A stretch of DNA of 64,000 nucleotides, taken from contig JADDOH010010097.1 of the NCBI GenBank assembly GCA_016648135.1, forward strand, positions 1 to 64,000, given 5' to 3'. This DNA is from Agrypnia vestita (taxonomy: Eukaryota; Arthropoda; Insecta; Trichoptera; Phryganeidae). The position numbers were made by a program, and so were the translations under genes. The notes under the pieces are model-generated. The model saw only the letters and a list, made by a program, of their open reading frames with translations. It was not told where the DNA came from and ran no database searches. Numbering within the stretch: the first letter of the stretch is position 1; the number at the start of each line of letters is the position of its first letter. Positions 10,118-22,100 of this stretch are shown here, piece by piece.

Positions 10118-13100
10118 CTGAAACGCATAGATCAACGCTAAGTGTTAGTACAGGTCGGTTAACTAAAGCTGGCATGTACAACACATTCGCACATTTCCCC
10201 GCGCAAGCGCACGGGGTGATGTCTCACTGAGTACGCATCTCAAAAAATCTCTCTGTATCTCTTGCACGCGGCCAAGCTTATGAGCGTGACAGAGGCTGTT
10301 ATTGTTTTGTTTTTACTACTATTACGAAATACAGCGTGATATTTTGTTTTATTCCTTGTTCAATTTAATTGGCGAAGAAAAATTAATTTGCGATTCTGAT
10401 ATTTGTGTGCACACACAAAATTGGTATCACGTTGTCCGCGTAAGACAAAGGTCCGTGGTTACAATCCAGGTTCCAGCATTTAATTTTTCAGTTTTATTAT
10501 TTGATATTTGTGCGATTCTCTTAATTTCATTTATTTATTTCTTAATAAATATTACGAGACTCGCTTCCATAACTAAATGAAAAATATAAATAACATATAT
10601 ACTTTATTTGCAGTTTAGCGAAGAATACTTCCATTATTTCTGAAATCGACTAGCGGGAAGACGTCAAAGCTTCGTTTGATATTCTCGTAACAGTCGATTA
10701 CTCTCCGAATAAAAAATGGAATAATATAAATAAGTGATTCAATAATTCAAAATGATTTTTAGTCCCTTGCGCCATAAATCAATAATTAAAAATTATTTTG
10801 AAAAGGGAGAACAACAAATACATATATTAATATCTGGTACTTTATTATGTTTTAGTATAAATGTCGCGATCTTTGTATTAACATAAAAGATATTGCGTTT
10901 TCAAAATAATTCCTTGAAATATGCAAAGATACATACATTTTTCACAAAATTACTGCCCTTTCATATCGCAATTTTTTTTTCAGTTCAGTTTCAGTTTCAG
11001 TGCCGATAAATCGGCATTTATTAGCTCATTAACTTTTATAACAGCTTGCATCAACATAATTAATGTTAAGAATATTTACAGAGTTTATGAATAAGATAGC
11101 AATAAATACAATATACAATTTTTTGTATGGAGGCCTTTATCGTTACTTACCTCGCTAGGTACATAAAAATACCAGTTCTGAGGTAAGTAGCCATTCCATT
11201 CATTGAGACTCCATTTAAATATTTAATTTCATGGTTACGTAATTAGAAGAATAAAAGAAAAATAAAGTAAAGTAATTTAGAGTGAAAAGTATATAAAGTA
11301 AATAAGAAATAATTTGCGTAAAACAAAGGTTCGAATCCAGGTTCCAGCCTTTAATTTTTCAGTTTTATTATTTAATATATGTGTGTTCCTCTTAATTTCA
11401 TTTATTTATTTCTTAATATATATATATATATTGTGACGTAGCAACCTCTGTTGTCACACTTCTTCGCGAAACATCTAAAAGTAATGAATTTATCGATCCT
11501 CGCACCAAATATCTGCACCAAAATTGATTTTAATCCGCGTAGGTACCGCGAATACTCTATGGGAAAAGATAAATGTCTTTGGTCTACTGCAGATAATTTC
11601 ACGGCAGTCGCGAACATCGGGGACGGTATTTCAAAATGGCGCATTCGAAATCTGACACATCCGCACGCAAGATGTGAGCCTTTCTGTGAACCCTCGTGTT
11701 AAGAGGTAAGCTCATTCCTCTTCCACGCCAGCGTTTCGCGCCATGGCAAGATGACGCGTCGTTGAGTGAAAGATGCATCCCTTGCAAGGCCTGGGGGGCA
11801 GCTGCAGAGATGATGTTCCGGAAGTCATCTGTATCGGCAGCCCAAAGCCTCGGGGCGGGGTTGTTCTCTGGACCCATAAGGGAGCAATCCTGCTTCAGAT
11901 GCAAGGCCAGTAAAATGAAGACCACGACATGCCTGGTATTCCAAATTTTTTAATCATCAACTTCATGTCACGCCTGGAGCAAGCTGGGAGTTTATCTGGC
12001 TCCGAAAATTGAATAGAACGAGTGCATCAGTGGTCGTGCCGTTTTTAAAAGAACATTGCTAACTACATGCAGAAGCGGTGTTTTGTGCCAGAAATTGTGA
12101 CATGTTATCTGAAATCAATGTCACCAAGCGAATGTATTCGCACAGCCTATTGTAGCTTTATTGTTTTTTGAATCTGATTTAGAAATTTTGACCTGATGTT
12201 AATTGAATCTACAGAATGTGATTGCCAGCGTTCCGACACCAGCGCTGCCGTCACCGCTAGTAGTATAAAAGAATTTAGTTTCGATTGTCTTTTCCATCCT
12301 TATTTAATGCGGCCGCTAGCGATGATGTCGAGGCGTGGTAAATTAAATTATTCAACTCTATTTATTGTACAAAAAAAAGATTTCGATGTGCAAAATTCAC
12401 AAAATATTTTATGGAAAATTGTCACCTTCTGTGGCACCATTAATTTTTGATTAAATTTATTTGAATTAATTCACATGTTAACTAAAGAATGTTTCGTTGT
12501 ATAACCCTTGTCATTGAACTGTTGCAACTTTAAATATGTTAAAATGAGAGACAGCTGAAGTGCAGCGTACACGACACCAGAAATACCCTGAGTTTGAAAT
12601 GTAGAAGTAAGGTGAGTCCCATTCTTCTCCGACTGAGCAAAACTGGTGGTGACGAGGAGTTCTGATGGAAGCATCAGAACCTCGCGTCATAATATATATA
12701 TAAAACATTTTCAATAATTTTAATATCGCACGTTAAATATTTAAACCTCGGTATCTCAAAACTACTCCAATGTCACTTAGTGAGTTTTACCTCTAGAGGA
12801 ACGAAATATCTTTGTATAATCTTTGTATTGTATTTTTGGGCTATTTTGCCGTATACATCTCTTCGGCTAGAGTAGTCAGATTAGTCCAGAATACAAAACA
12901 GAAGAAGTTTATCAGTACAATAAAAATAAAATAAATTAAGTTTGGCGTATTATTAAAAAAAGGCCGTTTTTTAGGCGTGTAACCGTTTAATACGTTACTC
13001 AGAAAGGTACATCTAGTGGTTATTAGAGCAGGTGATTTTATTTAGCTTTCCAAAAAATGCCAGTTATTGTAATGGTGCATTTGAAGGCGGGCATGTTCTT

Positions 13101-16100
13101 CGACATTAGACGAGCGTGCACGAGAAAGTGAACGAAGACAGGAACGGTTTGTCAAGATAGAAGTCTGCTATTCTATCCGATTTGCCTGATGAATAAACAG
13201 CGTGATTGTAAGTTAGTTAGTTTTGACTCACGCTAAAGCATTTCCGGCCTCCACGCTCTGGTAAATGTCGCAGTTGGTCAGCTTCTTCGTCTCGTCCCCT
13301 GGGACGTATTCTCCAGCCTTCTGGCAAAGGGCGCGGTGGAACTGGAACTGGATCACGAAACTGACGTAGTACCTAGAAAATAATATCATATTGTATGTAA
13401 TATCGAGGACCTCTGGATCTCAATCAAAGGAAAAAATAATAGTACACCAATCAATATAGGAGTTGTGTATATACCGCCTAATATCTCAGATACAATGATT
13501 CAATGAGTATCTTATTAAATGCCAAATTAATTTCCTCAAAACCACTACAAGAACACGTAACATGCTACTTGGCGATTTCAATTTGCCATCTACAACTTGG
13601 AATGCAACAACTTCTGGAGCTGGACTGACTCCGCTCAGTCCATCTAATTCCAGAGCCAAGGACTTCATGGAGTTCATATCAACAACCAATCTTCAACAAT
13701 TTAACTCTTTAACCAATTGTAATGCCAAAATTTTAGATTTAATATTATCTGATACTCCACTACTTGTGTCTTCGGGTACTGCTCTGGTAAGTGTTGACAG
13801 ATTTCATCCCCCAGTCCAAATAAACACAACGATTAACCGAGAAAACTTTTTACAACATAATTCTAACCATACTGCATACAACTTCCGTAAAACTGATTAC
13901 GCCAAATGTATTAACGACCTAGCTCAAATTGATTGGTCTCAAATGAATCAACTAAACTGCAACGATTCTCTCAACTTATTTTATAATACATTATGGGAGA
14001 TAATAGCTCGATACACTCCACAAAAAAAGATCTTGAATTCAAAATACCCATGTTGGTTTAGCAGTGCATTAAGACACCAGCTCCGCGAAAAAGAAAAATA
14101 TAGGAAAAAATACATAAAATACGGTAATTCTAGAGATTACGAAACCTTTTCTATGCTAAGATCTCGCATTAAGAATAGTATTCGTGCCTGCTATCACTCA
14201 TATATAAATTCTATAGAGGAATCATTACATATCGGGACTAAAAAATTATGGGAATACACTAAAACCAAGAAATTCACTAATGCAATCCCTAAAACAATGT
14301 TTCTGAGAGAAAAATATGCTACATGCGGTCAAGAAATTTCTGATATCTTTTCAGAATTTTTCGCTTCAGTTTTTGATAATGCTTCTCAACATCACTCATC
14401 TGCTCTCATTAATGACTCTCTCGATTCACTTTCCTTTATACCACTGCATAAAAATGAAATATTAAAAATTATGAAAGAATTGGATCCCGCCAAGGGCGCA
14501 GGACCTGATGGTATTCCTCCACTTCTTATAAAAAATTGTGCTCACCTTCTTCTAGATCCTATCTATATCATTTTTACAAATCTTTAAAAGAAGGAAAGTT
14601 TCCCGACTTATGGAAGGTAGCTCACATCACACCAATATTTAAGACAGGAAATAAAAGTGACGTTAGTAACTATAGACCTATAAGTAAACTATCTTGTTTT
14701 GGAAAGATATTCGAGATTATTTGCTATAGATACATATTCACCCACTTTCGTCAGACACTTTGCATTAATCAACACGGCTTTGTTCCAAAAAAATCCACAA
14801 CTACCAACCTGCTTGAGTTTGTGAGTCAGATTTGCAAATCGTTTGATTCGAGATCTCAAGTGGATGTAATATATACAGATTTCAGCAAGGCGTTTGACAA
14901 GGTGAACCATCGTATACTTTTGAAAAAACTTCATGCTATAGGAATCCACGGCAACTTATTGAGATGGATAGAATCTTACATTTCTCATCGAACTCAAGTG
15001 GTGACTGTAAATGGATATGATTCATCTCCGGTTTCTATCACCTCAGGAGTTCCTCAAGGTTCTCACCTTGGTCCCTTGTTCTTTCTTATCTTCATAAATG
15101 ACTTGCCAAATATATTAAGAAATAAGTGTCTATTATATGCCGATGATTTAAAAATTTATTCCACCATTCGTAGCCTGGAAGATAGTCATCTCCTACAAAG
15201 AGATCTGGACGAACTATCAAATTGGTGTAAAGCAAATAATATGTCACTTAATGCTAAGAAATGTTCATGTATTAGTTTCACTAAAAATATTAAAAAAATA
15301 GAATTTGTTTATAAACTGGGTGACGTTCCACTCGCTAAAGTCGATTCAATAAGGGATCTGGGCGTCATGCTAGATTCTAAACTCACTTTTAGAAACCACT
15401 TTGATAATATCACAAACAAGGCATATACTATGTTGGGATTTATCACCAGAATTACTCAAGACTTTAAAAATCCTCAAAGTCTAAAAATTCTCTATACATC
15501 ACTAGTACGAAGTATATTGGAATATTCGTTAGTTATTTGGTCACCTTATTACACACCACATATTACGAGAATCGAGAGAGTGCAGAAAAAGTTTCTACGT
15601 ATTTTGTCATACAAAGCTGGTCAACACAATAACCTTCACAGCTACGAAGATCGACTTGCCTTTTTCAAGATGCACAAACTTGAGTCCCGACGAAAAATAT
15701 CCGATCTCATTGTGCTACACAAGATTCTCAGCGGAGCTATTGATTCTCTCTGTCTATCTGATATAAATTTGCATGTTAAACCCCGTATAAGAAACCCGGA
15801 GTTCTTCAGAATAAGTCAGCACACTAATAATGTCGGTTACTTTTCTCCCATTACAAGGTTGTGTCGCACATATAATTTGTATTGTGCTGACCCTAACATT
15901 GATGCTGATATTCTTGCAGACACGTTATCTTCGTTCAAAAACTCACTCATACACAACATCCATTTTCTAAACGACGACATGAACCTATAGATCCATTAAA
16001 TACTAATCGCACTACACTCAAACACAAATATATAATATACATAAATGTACATGTGAAATATAATTAATTACAAAAATACATGTTACTAGAGCGTGCCGAA

Positions 16101-19100
16101 GACACTTGTAATTGGGATAATGGGCATAGTCTTCACTATAATGTTTATTATCTGAGTGTCATGTACCCATTATCCTGTTAGTGTCTCTAATAAATAAAAT
16201 AAAATAAAAAATAAAAAAAATATGCTAATGGGCTATGTTTTAAATAATAATGTATTGATTTTCACGTATGTATCATTTTACGTATCATTATTCTGTTAGT
16301 GTCTCATTAAACAAAAAAATAAATTAACTAAAAACAGAAGCATAACAAAGATGCCACATTCCTTTCCTGCCATACCATAGATGTTGCCCTCGGGCGCACT
16401 TCTCATAATTACTGACAAACAATGCAAATGGTTTTGGCTGTGATCCAAAGAGGTCGCTCGAACAACGAGGGTTGAAATATTCACGCCTCATAGCCTTTAG
16501 CTAATGGATTTTTTCCTTTATCGCTAGATGGATCACATTGGTGATCGATGGAAATCTTGATAGTAAAGCGCCTTATCTGTTACCTTGGATGGGATATCGT
16601 CAATCCGTACAAAAAAGTTTTTCTCTCAGAGATTATCATATTTTCATCAAGTTTAGGAGCTTTTAACTGGAAACAATTTTGTGATGATGAAGTATTAAAG
16701 TATTGATAAGTGGTTAAAAGAGGTGGATCATGAGTTCTTCAAAACTGGTGCCACTCCTATGAAAGTGCGTCGATCTTAATGGCAATTAAGTAAAAAAATA
16801 ACTATATAGGTGAATTTGTTACAATCCATATAAATTTCATGAAAATATATGCACTTTTAGATTGTTGAAGTTATCTTCTTTTGGGGCATTTAGGGCAACA
16901 GAAGTATTGAAAAAATTGAAACTTAGATGTCACATATTTCTATGATGCTCAACCATTTTAGACTCATAATCAAGGCAGGAATATAGTCCTGTGTTTTTTA
17001 TTATTTATTTATTATTTTTTATTATTTAATTAATGTTTTCAAAATATGTAATCCTGTATACTAGAGCTTAGCAAAGAAGCGAACCATTAATTTACGCCTC
17101 CTACGTTCGACGTTTGACCGGCTTTTTAATTTTTTTTTATAATGCGTAACCTTGACTACCCTGGCGTTTATAATGCAAGCAAAAAATTAAAAAATTCCTC
17201 ACCTCGCGTACTCAACATCAGCGGACACGTGATACTTAGCGGCAGCATCAAACTGGTCTTCAGTCCTGGGCACCGGTGGCTCCAAGCCCTGGAGGTCCTC
17301 TCGAAGCTTCCAGAAGTGGCAATTGTAGTTATCAGGGGTAGTTTCTCCCCTGAAGATAGCGTAGCGGTACACGTCCAGTAAGAATGCAAAAGGTAGGAAT
17401 ACAATCTTTTCAATGCCCTAAAAAGATGTAAACATTATTTATCTTTTCGAAAATACACTTGTTTTTATCTTACCAGTTAATATTTTTTATATCACGCATC
17501 AATTTGTGATACACCTTTACTTGTACAGTTTTACTTTTTGATATTATTTCAAAGGTAAATAAAATTGAAGATAAATTTTGTTTTAAAAATAATTGTTTTA
17601 AGAATGTATAATTTTATTTGCATACTGAAATTAAACACTGGTCGTAAATTTCTAAATATAAAATATTATGTTGCAGAAACCAAATGAAGCAGAATTCTGG
17701 GTACTTTTATGCGAATGGTTGACAACGAATAATTTTATGCGATTAACACAGATTTCAATATATTTAGGTTAGGTTAGTTGGTTTTTATAAAATTATATTA
17801 TACAAATATTCTTATGTTTGTGAATTATGATCTTGATTTTGCATTTAGTATACTGCTCTGACTTGTTTGTTTGATTCGACTAATAAAATTCAGGGAAGCT
17901 GATGCCCAAGCCTCTTTTTATCTTCTAGAAACTCAATCCAGCCAATAAAATGCAAGAAAGATGCAGTGAATAATGACTGACTACTTCACGGGCATTGAAC
18001 GTTTTAATAACTCGCTTTGCTTTACAAAACCTTCCGGTTAAAATTATTCCACTTCCTTCAGTTTCAAATTAACATCTTATAATCAGATATTGTATATTAG
18101 TTTTTATTTCAATCGTACATAAATCCAAAATTTTAATTAAAAAAAAAATATTAATAAAACATAGTCCTGCACCAAAAAATAATCCGCTGCCAAATCCACT
18201 AGATCTCTAAATTTACCTTGCTGAAGAGGTGATTGATTTCACTTTGAGAGTCATCTGCTTCCTCTGGTAGAAGGCCAATTTTTCTCAAGTGTTTAACAGT
18301 AGACACTGACAGGGACATGACGTCACCGACGGCTTCATGGAAACCTGAAATCACAACACAGCATTCCAATAAATTTTTGCATCATTACTTTTGTGCGACG
18401 AGACAACAAACAAGAAGTACTACAAAGTTCTTTTAATGAAGAGTCTTTTCAAGTAAGGATGAAAATTAACATTGTAAAAACAAATGGTTGTAGTAAGATA
18501 CTAAGAGCAGTGCACATCAGGATCCTAGGGGTGTAGTGACGTCGACAAGTGAGACTAGTGACGGGAGACAGGATGGTGAGACAGGTGAATCGGAGCTGCC
18601 AGTAATATAAGTTCTCTTTATAGTGCGGTGTGGGAGAAATGTGGCAATAACAAACGTCTATTTTTATAACTATATAGAGTATGCAGACCCATTTTAATAT
18701 ATGGTCACCAAATATGGATTCATGGAGATAATGAGATGGAAAATCCAGGCTGCCAAATTGAGTAAGGGATGTAGAAGAAGTAACATTTTTGTATCTTCGG
18801 AAAGATATGGAAGACTCTCGGAATGGAGTCCTTAATTCTACATTTTAATTGATCTCAATTAAGGTGGCTTGGACACGACTTGCGAATACCATGAGAATGG
18901 CTTCCAAGATGTATCTTCTTGGCAACTTTGGAGGAAAGGCGGCTCTTTAGTAGTTAGCTCAGATAAAGAGCAAAAAAGGCTGTACGAAGATAAAATAGAT
19001 CATAACTGGTTAATTAATAAGTAAGCGGCGCAAGAGAGAGGAAAATAGAAATTGGGAAAAGCTTTTTTTTGACATTTTGATCCTCTTGGGAAAAGAAGAT

Positions 19101-22100
19101 AAAAATGATGACACGACATGATAGATAGGACCAGTGTCATGTCCCGTACGCCAACGGTAAACAAACAACCTAGAGTACCCACAATGTAATATTAGATTGT
19201 TAGGTTATATATGTTTTTGCTATTTTGGTAGTTATTTCACTACCTCCTCCCTAAGACTTTATCACCTGTGCTACTTGCTTGACATAAATGGTAACTTTAA
19301 TTACAGAAGAATTAATCTTCTTATCATCCGCAATGGTAACTCAATCTTATATTTTAAAAACCATTAACTAACTGCTATAAAAACGCTAATTTCTCTAATA
19401 ATAAAATCAGCTAACTACAGTGTTATATTTTAAGAACGTGTCAGTCATTTGAAAGAGTTATTTTGAAGAATACTCTGGGAAAGCAACCATATCCAAGGAA
19501 TAGTTTTTGACTGGACGGATAGACAAACCTGGATTAGCCCCATCCATATATATTGTAGGCAAATTTCTGTACTGCAAGAAATATTGGATATGTCCCATCT
19601 CATGATGAACCGTTTCAAAATCGATCGCGTTTATCGCTGTGCACTGCTTAATCCTTGAAAAGAAGAACAAATGAGAAAAACATGAATATAGAAAGTCCTA
19701 ATCACCTGGATTTGCTCCTTCTTTGTATATAGCGGGCTGGTGTTTGTACTGCAAGTAATACTGAATGTGTCCCATTTCGTGGTGGACAGTTTCAAATTGG
19801 ATATTATTGACCACCGTGCATTGCTTTATCCTTAAATTAATGCAAAAGTGATTAATAAAGCTTTAAATGATTAATGATTAATAAACAGTGTGGAAACAAC
19901 TTAATATTATGGACTTCAAACAGGCAATTTATTTAAATATTGAAGTATTTATTTTTAAAATCCTCACTGGAAACATATCGGCAGAATCAAATCTCAAAAA
20001 ACTATGACGTACACTTGTACAGTACAATGAAGATCTTCACTAAAATGCCAAAGGATATAAATAAAATGGGAAGAAAAATTAGTAAAATATAACTTTATAA
20101 ATATGTGTCATGTAAGTTTTATGAGAAAATAGGTTTTAACATGGATTTGCAGTATATATGAGCATTCTTTATTTTTATGAATACACAAATTTTTAAAATA
20201 TTTTTTTTTGTTTCGTGTTTTGTATTTGGTTTCTCCAGCCCTAAAGAGTAACTATTAAAAATTTGGAATGGATGGTACTCAATTAAAATCATGTTTATAT
20301 CTCGGAGATGTATTTGGGTAGTCGGGGAATGGGGATGGTGGGTATGTTTTGCGCAGGGTCTTAAAAAGCAACAACTAAATGTCAAGATCGGTCAAAGACT
20401 ATGTGTATGTTTGTCTAGTGAACAGACAGACAGACAAACAGTTAGTGTGTTATATACAAAATACGAGTATATATATTTCGATCTAAAGTGTATATATGTA
20501 TCGACTGCATAACATTTTTGACAACAATGGCCAACGTCGGAAAATGTAATATTTTCTAATCACTCATGTTACCTGAAGTCTTCGCCATCGTAAAAGTCCC
20601 AAGCCGAGGCGTGGCACACCAGGTCACGTCCATCCGCTGGTTTTTCGATGATGGAGTTCTTCCAGAATTTGGGAGGCATTTCAGTCAGGTTGAGAGACTT
20701 GAAAAACTCGTCAGACATCTGGAACATCTTGAGAGCTGTGTAGTTCTGAAAAACAAGGCCGACTTTGAATTTATAAAATAATTTAAAGAACCTAATCAAT
20801 TATACATCTATTTAAAATCCCGAATAAACAAATATCTCCGAGCAAGTCTTCGAAAGTTGAGAAAATGGAAATAATATTTCAGGTAATGGTTATGTCGTAT
20901 TGATATTAGATTTTTTTATGATATTTTATGGATAGTTACTAAGAGTTTACAATTTACAGATAATATTTCAAGACAAATTTGGACGAGACAACAGATCTCA
21001 TCCACAAGTTAAAGGTACTAATGATAAACCCAATTAGTCATGCAACGGATCTCGCTCAAAAAGTCCTCATGGGATGGGCTTAGAAATGCAGACATTTGCA
21101 ATGTGATCAAAAAAAGATGTAATTCACCGAATTGAAGACTGGGAATCTCAACCGGAGAAAAGACAATCCTTGAAGTAAAAAGGGCAAGAATGGAGGCCTC
21201 GTGATGGAGGGTATAACTACCGATTCACTGGTCCAATCAAGGAAAGTAGACGATTATTCAAAGATGATTTTACCCATCAGTGGATAAAAGAAGACGCAAG
21301 AGGTTCTGGAGTCTAGTAAATTTAATTTCATATCTGATTTACATAATTGAAAAAGTTTAATTAGCATACATAAGACAACATAAAAACGGCCAAACAAAAA
21401 TTCTAATGAAAAAATATTAAAACAAGATTTCTGGCAAATAGAAGAAAAACAAATAAAAAAACCAGACGATAATAGCCTTTTTTGAATTCAAGGAATGTAC
21501 AAATAATAAATTAATAAAAGATCGGCTGTAAATGCCTAACATAGCAACGTTAACATTATCATTCGAAAACTGTGCACGTTTATTTCTCAGAAAAAAATAA
21601 TTCTAAAAATAAGTAAGTGCCTTATAAACGAGTAAGAAAAATCAAACCTGTTCAACCATGGCAGCGGTAACATCAACATCGGGTTTATCTGGGTAAGGTC
21701 TGGTGAGAGACTCTACATTAGACCAGTCTTGAGCCCAGACATTACCTGCCAAAAGAAATTTTTATTTATATTATATTTATATACTTTCTCATAGTAGGAG
21801 GAGCAAATCTAAATTCTTTTAAAATACTTGGTATCTTGATCATTAGGATATAATACCTGTATATGTGGGGTACAAAAACAAAGGCAACAATATCCAAAAA
21901 AATTTAATGCATTACTAATTTACTAATAATAAGGATTATTAATTTGTAATGTATTTAATTCGATATTTTATGAGAATGTTAGCCTATAAATTTAAAGGAA
22001 ACATGATTTTGGAAGGGATGGTAAGATACAATCTAGAATTCTTACCCTAAACATGGAATATATTTCTACAAATATTTATACAATATGAGTTAGAGTTGAT

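Larger units (their letters stand above)
10118..13231 (-). other. ACE intron 10 (between exons 10 and 11)
   Basis: The intron starts GTGAGTC and ends TTTCAG, about 3.1 kb. It contains two SINE-like copies (10425-10545, 11311-11418), a dispersed repeat at 10990-11210 and a GC-richer segment at 11440-11960. It holds no recognisable host exon. A weak open frame on the minus strand at 12471-12714 has no family similarity. Confidence 0.85.

Noticed and set aside
9925..10230. Plus-strand open frames opposite ACE exon 11
   Set aside because: They are antisense shadows of the conserved GC-richer coding exon; no similarity.
17168..17413. Minus-strand open frame of 81 codons over ACE exon 9
   Set aside because: It is a shadow; the neighbouring frame encodes the conserved ACE block [10 protein letters not shown] through VEYA and joins exons 8 and 10 in phase.
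18420..18960. Host exon between ACE exons 7 and 8
   Set aside because: Exon 7 joins exon 8 directly in phase; the stretch reads like degenerate LINE tail with stops.
20566..20781. Plus-strand open frame opposite ACE exon 6
   Set aside because: Antisense shadow of an exon with a perfect ACE match.
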